Of a stretch of 64,000 bases of DNA, positions 11,501 to 19,821 are shown piece after piece. Every line of letters starts with the position of its first letter. Within the stretch, counting starts at the first letter, position 1. The DNA comes from Picochlorum sp. 'celeri' (lineage: Eukaryota; Chlorophyta; Trebouxiophyceae), in NCBI GenBank assembly GCA_010909725.1, contig JAACMV010000006.1, positions 434,001 through 498,000 of the forward strand, written 5' to 3'. The notes beneath the pieces are model-generated. The model worked only from the letters and a program-made list of their open reading frames with translations. It searched no databases and was not told where the DNA came from. The translations under genes were made by a program, and so were the position numbers.

Positions 11501-11826
11501 ATTCGCTGCCGAGTAACCATATCATGTCCCTTCATGACATCTTCAGATGCAGAAATTATACCTTGTGGTTGTTGTTGTTGCAAGCTTGAGCTCATTGGTG
11601 GTGGACCACTGCCTCCACCCATCATCTGCTGCCGCTTCTCCTCCTCCTCCCCAGGCATCACCCAGCACTTGAGCTCTTCATTGTAATACATTTCCATATC
11701 AAGCCCCATCTTGGCCTTGGTCACCTTCTTCTTTGTACCACCACCAAATATCTTTCCCAAGAGACTTGCTTGCTGCTCCTCCTGACCACTCCCAGCTCCT
11801 TGGTGTTGTGGTTCGTCACCGGTCAT
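8569..11826 (-). CDS. 1085-residue coiled-coil protein with an N-terminal Sec16-like motif
   Basis: One uninterrupted frame. Residues about 20-55 (LLGKIFGGGTKKK, then KAKMGLDMEMYYNEELKCWV) closely resemble the conserved motif in Sec16, a scaffold of ER exit sites, where a KAKLG...YYDEKLKRWV pattern is found. A disordered acidic and Gln-rich part follows (about 60-490), including a poly-Glu run encoded by a GAA/GAG microsatellite near 11250. Residues about 495-1055 are continuous heptad-rich coiled coil. The C-terminus has SRLVELLRMAGLTDDEIDAEL, perhaps a small helical module. The layout suggests a golgin-like tether or ER-exit/Golgi matrix protein. I cannot assign an orthologue. Confidence 0.85.
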   Translation of the reverse strand: MTGDEPQHQGAGSGQEEQQASLLGKIFGGGTKKKVTKAKMGLDMEMYYNEELKCWVMPGEEEEKRQQMMGGGSGPPPMSSSLQQQQPQGIISASEDVMKGHDMVTRQRMTRSTSRYAVMPTLRIGQPANADGFSEGSSGIMAGLKPPPLSGGDMFRPMSVFKPTAMNENSEESIEEPVADIMGRKNTEEEEEEEDSSRMQQDTKSIDPIVLEILSFWSYYRSSGYGIDVMKEWVCENYDEDLCLQLDFEQMLAEERISRAVNEYIESHRQDDNTRENAVTIEYKEAKVENTWQPHLPGSDLAGDSQPTTTTKDIEAKESDAAHFAPDDIEKSRYDEDATALLQPEWQDEAADPYCHQQPEAVQHAYETYSVTNYNNVEQTEEEPPVDIEEDMNIPGPGYDDDVMQEESQAMVDSFDKLNEFHQQEEHDHSESKEIDSFEEAYENSRMKHIPSAAMDNAEIGGRLDVGESDPVGLPMPTAMASSGAEKVEIDTTEILEDLNINLEQARSTIEDKENKINELQNLLDSMMEEKTTEKAQLEQDLENAHTEIDTLQAELRGQIAASKETEDALAHSNERITLLEKEAQDLKSHVQDLEGQCEDLADSAGLLRESEQDITALKESTEFLSGKNATLMAQVTELLERIELLQEERDVVESKRLEAVAAQKRVEDEFQATLDERDAEIMQLEARVTLSEKAAQGAYEKAKDELRNEMSDLEELVEDKEAKLKGLDEKLSEQERKLLKAKKKIQAQNAQVDELTAECKSLEQQVDDGKHERETLMMEKSAMEQRIRQLEQDSKNSEQTYVQEIEDLRRERENMANKLCLKESDLEEMAEELSRLRSVEDQLTHWEHAASAAQDALLEEKADRDFAQAQVAELEQQLAKVSQELIEATSRIEDVEQLKHNLAEQFEDMQHTLQSQCEDYSTRLRVANATIEKSQQEIEDLTALLHKYEARGSSTEDLEAEMASLRHQLASLSGGVSQKDEEVRKYKLQLVKAKKLRASDQERIDELEEMNREYEAKLQESAGRLQIADDDNLDEALVALGQEEAKVSRLVELLRMAGLTDDEIDAELASVELEVGFGGEADVL

Positions 11827-12227
11827 GAGGCTTTTTCTTTCCCTCTAGGCTTTTTCCACTAGATGAAACTAGGTGTTAATGACAATAAAAGTAATTTCAA
11901 TCAATGAGGGGGCTCTGCAATGCAAATATTCGGGTATATCACGTCAACAACAGCAATAATGACGACGACGACGACGACAACGGCTGATTTTGATCACAAC
12001 AGCTATCAATCTCTTGTGTCTTTTAATCTGCAATCCAGCATGGCATATTAGGAACATACAATTATCATAAACCACTAGTATCATCAGATCTGATCCTAAT
12101 AAAAGGTCTTGTTTGTCAGCAAAAGATGACATCAAAAATGTCGTTGTTGAAGTATTTCCCTTTGTTCTCTAGCAATGCAAATGGCTGTGATACTAGGAGA
12201 AAAAAAGGGAATTCCTTATTATTATTT
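11827..12227. other. Intergenic region upstream of the coiled-coil gene
   Basis: Contains a (GAC)n microsatellite at about 11957-11980 and AT-rich sequence. It presumably holds the promoter of the minus-strand coiled-coil gene. Nothing else recognised. Confidence 0.5.
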
Positions 12228-13287
12228 GTATGTATGTATGTATGATTTTACATCAATGCCCCCTGACCAGGTCGCCTCTTGATCAAGTGGGGTACCTGTG
12301 GTGGGGTACCCAGGGCTCCGTGAAAAGAAATAAGAAAAAGGAAGAGACGAAGACAAACTAGCGACACACTACAATTATAATCTTCTCGAGATTTGAAAAC
12401 TCCACTTGAGATGAAATTGAGACTCAAAAGAGTATCGAAAGTCCTCTCACCCAGGTTCTATGCAAAAGATAAACATGGTATCGGCATATTCTGAACCACG
12501 TGAGACAGACTACCAAAACAAGGGGCACAAATCTATCCGTGTACTGAAATTACTGTTGAGGGGAAAAAGGCGACACCAGAGGAGAGACCTGCCAGCACTG
12601 GGCTTCCTGGGACCACTGAAGAGGGGCTGAAGAAGCCAGGGAGGGAGATCCTGCCTCCAAAACGTGTGTGTAACACGTTAAAATGGATACGCATACCTTG
12701 CGAGTCACCTGTATGTAATAATCAATGGATTTGACTCTCTGGTCGCGCTGAGCCTTGTTGATGGTCTTTCTAACGGTATCAAGACTGTACGTCGTGGCAA
12801 GGCAGATCAAGGCCCAAGCATCCAAGGGATAATTGCCCCAGGGATGAACCATCCATATGGATCTAATAATATCCTGAGCTACCTGTAGATCTACCTGAAA
12901 TAAGTTGCTGCAGAAGGAGAGCGCGATGGGGCAATGGTAAAAGAAATGAGCTCTGCCTGGTTGGACTGGACTAAAATGGCAAATACAGGGCTGATCGACT
13001 TTAATTCTTTCACTGGTGATACCTGTCCTCATAATTGTTTCCCAGAAGGCGATCTTATAAGCTGAGGGAATTGGAAGCCGCGAGAGGGGCGGTAATACAC
13101 GATAAAGTGGGCGCCATCTGATGGGGTGCTGGAACAAGCACTCCTGAGAATCTGACAGCCGTTTATCTTGGATGATTTCCAGCCACTGCTGCCATCTATA
13201 GTTTCTATCAGCTTGCTGTCCTTCGGTGAGCAGGAGTGTTCCAAATTTCACTGTATAGTCTTCGAGAGGAATAGTTTCCCCCCGTCA
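12228..13287 (-). mobile_element. 5'-truncated LINE insertion (3' end of family A)
   Basis: Reverse-oriented copy of the 3' kilobase of the LINE at 54.5-59.3 kb. It contains 12550-13251 (minus, 233 residues), the ORF2 C-terminus with a cysteine motif (PCICHFSPVQPGRAHFFYHC). Homology stops at about 13287 upstream and ends in a (CATA)n-like tail at about 12228-12245. The 12-bp TTATTATTATTT lies on both sides (12216-12227 and 13288-13299), a target-site duplication. Unlike the larger copy it keeps about 83 extra codons (DIIRSIWMVHPWGN onward), so it was not derived from that copy. Confidence 0.9.
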
Positions 13288-13428
13288 TTATTATTATTTA
13301 TTTTATTGTCGTTATTTTACACGAACGACAATCACACATAAATGCATTCTACTACTCCATCGTAGATGGATGGATGGCCATCAATGGGAGACTCAAAAAG
13401 AAGAAGAACAACCAAGAATCTCTTTAAA

Positions 13429-13992
13429 TCAAAACAAGCCAGATTTCTTCATGATTCTGAAAAACTCTTCTTCATTCACCTCGCCATCCCCATCCCGATC
13501 AGCCTCATCAATCATCTCTTGAAGCTCTTCATCAGAGATGCTCTCTCCAAGCTCCTTGGCCACCCTCTTGAGATTCTTAAATGTAATCTTGCCAGTCTCA
13601 TCATCATCAAACAACCTGAACGCCTTCATAATCTCCTCTCGAGGATCACGCTCTGCCATCTTGGCAGTCATCAAAGCCATAAAATCATCAAACCCAATAG
13701 TCCCAGACCCATCCGTATCCACATCAGAAATCATCTTCTTCACCTCCTCCTTCTTTGGCTCAAACCCAAGCGCCCTCATAGCCACCTTGAGCTCCTTGGC
13801 ATCAATACTCCCACTCCCATCCGTATCAAAGAGATCAAATGCTTCTCGTATCTCTTGCCTCTGCTCCTCTGTCAGCCCCTTCTTTGAAGAGGCATCCTGC
13901 CTCTTGTCTCTCCTGGCTGTGGTAACAACCTTTCTGTAGTTGGAGGCAGACAAGGCTGGTTGCTGAGAGGGATTGAGTGTATTTGCCTGCAT
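13429..13992 (-). CDS. Centrin (caltractin)
   Basis: Intact 187-residue frame. A basic N-terminal extension is followed by [18 protein letters not shown] and four EF-hands. Loops 1 and 2 are [12 protein letters not shown] and [12 protein letters not shown], and loop 4 is [12 protein letters not shown]. Loop 3, [12 protein letters not shown], has Asn at its last position where a Glu normally co-ordinates calcium, so it probably binds weakly. The C-terminal [11 protein letters not shown] is the centrin hallmark. Centrins act at basal bodies and centrioles, so the organism very likely builds flagella or centrioles at some stage. Confidence 0.96.
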   Translation of the reverse strand: MQANTLNPSQQPALSASNYRKVVTTARRDKRQDASSKKGLTEEQRQEIREAFDLFDTDGSGSIDAKELKVAMRALGFEPKKEEVKKMISDVDTDGSGTIGFDDFMALMTAKMAERDPREEIMKAFRLFDDDETGKITFKNLKRVAKELGESISDEELQEMIDEADRDGDGEVNEEEFFRIMKKSGLF

Positions 13993-14404
13993 TTTTATTA
14001 TTTTTTTAATTTAATTCCATATATATATGTGTATAAGAAAAGAAGAAGAAGAGAGAAAAAGCGCATCCAAGGATGACGACGACGACGTCAACAACCGTCA
14101 TTATAATTATTATTGAAAGTATAGTCCTACTCATACAGAGAGCATGGATGATATATACATTAGAAGAACGTACCATGTTGATATTCAAGTATATATTCCT
14201 ACTATATTTCAAGAAGTTGGACTAGAAAGAGGAAGTATGATTCAAATGGATCCAAGGGACAGGTATTGTTTTAAATGCTTAATTTCGGACTTTGCTCAAT
14301 TTCCAACCGCACGCGTGCACTGGTAATGTCTCCGTCTTCTGTCAACTAGGAACAGACTTTAATACAAATATTCACACAAAGTAATAATACTATCAGTAAT
14401 AATA
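13993..14404. promoter_or_regulatory. Divergent promoter region of centrin and the thioredoxin-like gene
   Basis: 412 bp between two divergent start codons. AT-rich with TATATATATGTGTATA near 14021-14036 and a short GAC/GTC tract near 14070. No defined binding sites recognised. Confidence 0.4.
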
Positions 14405-15202
14405 ATGATATTCTCTCCTTCAAGCAGTAGTATTCAGCACTGCTATTCAGCAGCTTTGCCAAAGAGCAGCAGGTCATGCCCTGTGGCATCCGTGGTCGGA
14501 CGTGGTTGTCAACAGCCATCTCATAGGAGAAGAACTGGTATTATAGTATCAGATACACACAATAATAATAATAAGAATGGACGCATTCGTGGGAATACTG
14601 CATTCCCAAGAATGTGTGGTGGTGGTGGTCGTCGACGCGTGGGAGGGTTCTTGTTGCCTGGTATCAGTATTACTAGTACTACCATGGATGGCCCCATGAG
14701 GCCATCCATGGTATACGCGGCTGCTCCAGCTGCCTCTTCTTCTATTCCAGAGACATCATCATCAACAACAACAACATCAACATCATCCTCTGTGGTTGTG
14801 ATGGATATAGCAAAGGAGGAAGAGTTTGATGCAGTGGTGGCAGCGCATCCAGGGGCATTGGTGGTGCTCATGTGCAAGGCCAAGGGGTGCAGGCCCTGCA
14901 AGCAGTTCAAGAGCAAGTATGATACATTGGCGAAGTACTTTACAGATGCAGTGTTTTGTGAGGTTATTGGGGATAGGAATGAGTCTACAAGGAGTATGAT
15001 GAGGAAGATGAAGATTAGGGCAACGCCTACATTTGTGTTTTATAGGAATGAAGAAAAGGTGCATGAGCATTCTGGTATTAATCCACAGAAGATGATTGAT
15101 GCGCTGGAGGCACATGTGCTGGAAGGGGAGACTGGATATGGGGAAGAGCATTTGCATTTTGTTGCCAATGTTCTGAGTACTACTGAGGAGGATGAAGAAT
15201 AG
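14405..15202 (+). CDS. Plastid-targeted thioredoxin-like protein with CRPC active site
   Basis: Intact 265-residue frame. The first ~95 residues are Ser/Arg/Gly-rich with almost no acidic residues, fitting a plastid transit peptide. A Ser/Thr linker follows. The thioredoxin fold spans about 130-245, with VVLMCKAKGCRPCKQFKSKY containing the redox site C-R-P-C instead of the usual C-G-P-C, and the cis-proline in RATPTFVFY. It ends in an acidic tail. The atypical dipeptide is seen in plant thioredoxin-like proteins of the ACHT/CDSP type, but I cannot choose a subfamily. Function is presumed disulfide exchange in the plastid stroma. Confidence 0.82.
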   Translation: MIFSPSSSSIQHCYSAALPKSSRSCPVASVVGRGCQQPSHRRRTGIIVSDTHNNNNKNGRIRGNTAFPRMCGGGGRRRVGGFLLPGISITSTTMDGPMRPSMVYAAAPAASSSIPETSSSTTTTSTSSSVVVMDIAKEEEFDAVVAAHPGALVVLMCKAKGCRPCKQFKSKYDTLAKYFTDAVFCEVIGDRNESTRSMMRKMKIRATPTFVFYRNEEKVHEHSGINPQKMIDALEAHVLEGETGYGEEHLHFVANVLSTTEEDEE

Positions 15203-15381
15203 TTATAGGGTGATGATGGAGTAGTGATGATTGGTGGAAGACACTCTGGCTAGTGCTATTATGTTAATATTGGTATAAATTTTATTCATGTAATGTATTC
15301 ATGTTAGAGACGGGAAAAGGAGGTAGTCCCAGCAAGGCAAGAAATAGGGCACCTGGATAAAACTTCAACAGTCATCATCAG

Positions 15382-16690
15382 CTACAACTGAGCTTTGGTG
15401 AAATGATGCCGCGTGCATGAATGGTTCATATGAACATCAAGGACTCTCGTTAGGCTAAATCTCTGATGATCATCATTGCAACTGACTGCAGAGGTCGATA
15501 ACATATTGCTATAACCCAGTACATTTCGACCAACAGCTGATAAGCCTGACAATGCCATGTCAAAGGCTTTCTGGAGGTCCATGAAGGCGACATATGTCGG
15601 CTTCGCTTCTTCACACCGTCTAACTGCAATTTCTAAGAGGGTGGCGGCCTGTGCGTTGCACTCTTCCCGCAGGCGGAAGCCTGCTTGCTCCTTGCGCAGG
15701 CCTCCCGTGCCCGGGACTGCATGCTGTTGGAATCTGTTTGCGACAATTTTCGTGACCAACTTGAGCACGCAGGAGATTAAGCTGATACCTCTCCTGTTGC
15801 TCAAGTAGGTGAAATCCTTGTTTGGCTTGGGCAGGGAGACGATGAGACTGGTATTCAGGGCATCAGAGATGTTGCCCGAGAATACCGAGTTGCACGTCCG
15901 CAGCAAAACCGTGCCCATCGCCGATTCTGGGGAGCTGGAGGTCAAATCTACACGACACAAGCGAAGGAATTCGTTAGGGAGACCATCCATGCCAGGCACC
16001 TACTGGTTTTGAGTTGGTGCAGGACACCATTCAATTCTTCCCATGTAATGTCTTCATTCAAGGCTTCAATCGGTTGGCTGCTGTTCCATGGCTGGTGGTC
16101 GGCCCACCATTCTAGCGAATTGACTGTCTGGATCCGTTGCGAGCTGGCTATAATGGCATCGTGTGGCTGTCACGATGTCCTCTAGATCTTGGAGCATGTT
16201 GCCCTCCATGTCTCTGGTTGGAGGGACTATTGGCAGCGGGTTTTGCTTCTTCGCAGACATGCTTTTAATCCAGCGCCACACTTTGGAGTAGTTGCCTTCA
16301 CGGAGTGGTCTGAGACCGCGCTCTATGTGCTTTGACCAGCCCTTTCTATTATCTTTCAGTCGAAGGTGCTTGGCGCGCTGCCTGGCTTTGCAAGCCCTGC
16401 ACAAGCGTTCCTCCGAGATGTCTTCTCCTCGCTGCTGGCTTCGTCTGATGGCTTGCGTCAAAGCACTGCTCTGTCTGATTGCGGTCTTGGTGGCGCTGGA
16501 GTGGGTATGGTGGAGGCGCTTCTGGTGGTGACCTTGGGCGACTGTGACATAGCAGGCATTGTCAGACAGCACTTCCTGGCTGAGCGATGAAGGCGTCTGT
16601 ATTGAACTCTACGTCACCCAAGGCTGCAAGGGCCTCCCATCTGTTATCGTCCAAGATGGAGCGTCGACAGGTGAGCATTGTCTTTTGGAC
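15382..16690 (-). pseudogene. LINE (family B) fragment: linker and reverse transcriptase N-terminal part
   Basis: Two frames. 16572-16066 has the region between endonuclease and RT (WSKHIERGLRPLREGNYSKV, RDMEGNMLQDLEDIV). 15999-15382 has RT motifs: GMDGLPNEFL, LIVSLPKPNKDF, SNRRGISLISCVLKLVTKIV, EQAGFR and AFMDLQKAFD. A frame break near 16000-16066 and stops show it is dead, and the RT lacks its catalytic YADD part, so it is 3'-truncated. Non-LTR character is clear; sequence differs from family A at 54.5-59 kb. Confidence 0.85.
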
Positions 16691-17842
16691 CAGGAATCAG
16701 GGTTTCCATTTTTGGCATATTCCTTCAAAAATATGCCAGATCAAGCTTTCGAGGCATATTTGGTTCGGCAAATATGCCGCTCGATATGCCGATTTCAGAA
16801 AATATGCCTTGGAAATATGCCAGTTGGTCAACAAATATGCCCGCCACTCTCCCCAGAATTCATGAGTGAACTCCAGTCAAAAGCAGTTTTGTCGCTTCAG
16901 CAAGCTTAGCCAGGCCCTTTAGGGTGGCATATACTCCATCACAATCATGCTATCGATGGGAAAGTAATCACACTTTCAATCTAACCAATCTACCCATGTA
17001 TTCGTCATCCTATCAAAGGTGTATTTGATAGGAAACATCAATATGCCAAAAAATATGCCATCAAATATGCCAACTCGTCCGATCAGAGGCAAAAATATGC
17101 CGGTCGATATGCAACGAATATGCCAAAAATGGAAACCCTGGCAGGAATGATGGCCAACAGCCTCGTGTTGCAGGTCAGATATCGGCGATTGGTATCCATG
17201 TCTTCGCATTTCATCACAATCAAAGTTACTGAATGAGTACGTTTTCGAAAATGGCTGAGCCTCGTCGATGCCTATGGACCAAATACCGGTGGTGCTTTCC
17301 TCTACTGTCGGTTCCTTCTCCTTGATCAAACCAAACCAAGGCGTCTCTTTCCCGTACAATGCATTTCCCGCTCGATTGTTCTTTATACTACTATTTCTTG
17401 CATGTCTAAATCTTTCGGATTGAAACAAACTCCGAATGGACTCTTCTTCGCCGAAGAAGTAGAAATTCTGCCTAGGCTTTGGACTCCCTATTCTCTTGAA
17501 CTTAGTTCTCTCGCACTTGGCGCATTTCATGTCCATGTTCCGATTCTTCAAGGACACAACATCCTCGTAAATGTATCCACAAGGACATTTGTGGTATTCG
17601 AACCGATCCCAATGCCGGCACGTCCATAATCTGTCTGAGCAGATATACTGATGGTGGCAACAATCTTCCTGTCGTACCCCCTCAAGCCTGATCTGGCCCC
17701 AGTCCAATATGTCTTGCATGCACTCCTTGTTAGAGCATGTTTGATCTCTATTTGCAATAGTCCTGCGAGGAACCCGCAACAGCGAAACAGAACCCATCCC
17801 ATCGGAATAATCCTCACCCACACCCTCCTTGCACAAGGGCAT
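16650..17842 (-). pseudogene. Plavaka/CACTA (Tnp2)-like transposase fragment, interrupted by a MITE
   Basis: Minus-strand frame from 17842 with Cys pairs (YHKCPCGYIYED and MKCAKCERTKF), then FYFFGEEESIRSLF and GIWSIGIDEAQPFSKTYSF. These resemble the CxxC pairs and the DWFQPF...YSVG block of Plavaka/Tnp2 transposases. In another frame the same strand reads NTRLLAIIPGPK across the site now split by the MITE; IIPGPK is a recognised Tnp2 signature. The frame change shows decay. The call rests on these motif resemblances and needs a profile search. Confidence 0.55.
16698..17140. mobile_element. hAT-like MITE, 443 bp
   Basis: Terminal inverted repeats: CAGGGTTTCCATTTTTGGCA from 16698, and its reverse complement ending at 17140, with the match continuing a further 5 bases (TATTC). 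Flanks are ccaggaat (16690-16697) and gcaggaat (17141-17148), an 8-bp target duplication with one mismatch. The CAGGG start plus 8-bp duplication are hAT features. Many AATATGCC/GGCATATT copies in both subterminal regions look like transposase-binding sites. No coding capacity. Confidence 0.85.
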
Positions 17843-19247
17843 TCCTCCCTATGTTCGCATCTAGATATGTTTTGTAAATCTCATGACTTCTTGCAATCAC
17901 GGCGCACAGTTGAAGTCATTACAAAATCCGTCATCTTCATCACCGCCGATGCTGATATCGCTGTCACTGTCCTCATAGTCCTGCAAGTCAAGAGAAGTGC
18001 GTCATTCCAGGGCCCTGCCACGAAGACATCATGGCCGACACACCTCGCTGCAAATGCTGCCATCCACCTACTTCCTTCACAGAATATGGAGACCCAAATC
18101 AGAACATCAATTTACTGCCTAGCCCCTTATGGGTGGAAAATTTCCTTTCTCCGGCGCTCTTACTAAAGTCTCCTCGTGACATTAGAAGTTGACGCAGTTT
18201 TTTCACGTTTGCAAGGAGGGACATGTGGTATCCATCTTGGAAAGCCCACACGCTCTTCTTTCAAGACTTGCTTCAACTAATTATTTGTTTTCAGAAAGGG
18301 GAGTAAACTCCTGTGTCACAACAGTATCTCCAAGCAGTTCAGCAAACAAATGATATCTTCTTTCTGACCATCAAGAGACATGCACATGGCCCACACAATG
18401 GCATTGCTTCACATCCTCAGAGCCAAAGGAGTCTCAGGTAAGTGCTGTATATGTTTCCATGATGCTTGGCATTGGAGTGTTGGCTGTTTGTCTTATCGTG
18501 TAGTCGTAACTGTTCCATTTGAGAGATGACTTGGCTGCATGAGCATTGCAGCATCTGGTCATTATGACATTTGCGCGTGGGAGTGTCACGATAGATGGCA
18601 TTCAGGAGCAAATATGCACCAAAACATGGCAGATTGCTGTAGAATATGTCCCCCCCTGGGCGATGAAATATGGTGCAGTTAGCCTTGAGCAATGACAACC
18701 TTGGCCCAAACTCACGGTGTCATGAATCGACGAATGTCACCTATTAAATGCCAATTTGAACGGACAGTTGGAATACTCTCTAATCCGTGAAGGACAAACA
18801 CCCCATCAACACTGGATCTTTGACGTTCCGAAAACATCAGCGAATTGTAATAATTCTCGGTCAAAATCAGCCTGTGATGGGAGACTAGGGTTGGGTAATA
18901 TGCTGGAAGGTGAAAACCGGGCGAGATTCCCCATGTTCTAAATAGTGTAAAAACACAAAGGGGATTATACTGTCCAAGTCATCAATCTTGTGTGGCCGAC
19001 ACACATTTTGATTGCTTGAAATTTCAGCATAGCAATGAACTGAAGCAGCTAAATCTACTGTGCAATTAAATTTGAATCAAGTTGTGTGTGGTGTTCAGAG
19101 ACGCCATTCGAACGAGTCGCGAGCTTGCTGCGATTTTGTGGTCTATTGTATCACGCGTTGTCGTTTATAAGAATTAATAAAGGTTTTTTTAGGAATTTGG
19201 AGAGTTTCGTGCGGATTTTGGCGCTCTGAGAGGCATGTCGCGTCGAC
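17843..19247. other. No recognisable gene
   Basis: About 1.4 kb with short frames in all phases and no domain I recognise. The first ~200 bp (minus) may be more of the transposase relic. Otherwise nothing supportable. Confidence 0.35.
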
Positions 19248-19740
19248 ATGTGCCAATGGACCCAGAAGTTGGGCGAGCTTCGAAGCGACTTTGCAGCGCA
19301 ATTCGATGCCACCTTTGAGAAAGACACCCGCGATACAGCATCTAGAAATCAATCAAATTCTGGTGTGAAAAGATGGACGACGCGTGATTGGTGCCACATC
19401 TATAAAGCCAGCACCGAAACCCCTCAACAGCAGTATGAGATGCTCCACAATGGCGACCTGGATGCCAAGGAGATGTGCCCAGATCTCAGTAACAAGCTCC
19501 TTGGGCAGCTGTTGATGGACTACACGTCAACGTATGACAAGCTGGCGAGGGTACAAGCCAGAGTGGCCATCTTTGGAGCAGGCACAAGAGGAGGCTGTAT
19601 CCAGGTTGCAGCAGTTTGAGGACGGCAAAAGCGCGGTAAACAGCTATCTGGATACTTTGGAGGTGTTTACAAACGATATACATGTGGCTAGTATGGCATT
19701 GGGCAAGTTCTACAGCGCGTTTAGCCAGGCTTCAGGTGTA
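19248..19740 (+). pseudogene. Helical protein fragment with a frame change at about 19,550
   Basis: Frame 1 (19248-19619) reads DWCHIYKASTETPQQQYEM and LMDYTSTYDKLARVQAR. Frame 2 continues the helix as PSLEQAQEEAVSRLQQFEDG and SYLDTLEVFTNDIHVASMAL to about residue GVLAAQPF. Joining the two near 19,550 gives a continuous helix-rich protein, so either a one-base indel or a ~54-nt intron (donor GTACAA, acceptor ATCCAG) separates them. The helical pattern vaguely recalls BAR domains; I do not recognise the family. Confidence 0.35.
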
Positions 19741-19821
19741 TTGGCTGCTCAGCCATTCCTCATGGGTGACAGTGATGGAGCAACCCCAGCACCCCCAGCA
19801 ACAGGGGTGGTGATCCAAGAC

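Noticed and set aside
13366..13939. Plus-strand frames opposite centrin
   Set aside because: Centrin on the minus strand is unambiguous with four EF-hands; the plus frames are shadows.
16976..17140. C-terminal 54 residues of the open frame beginning at 17842 (minus)
   Set aside because: They are encoded by the MITE, not by the transposase; the apparent continuity of the frame is accidental.
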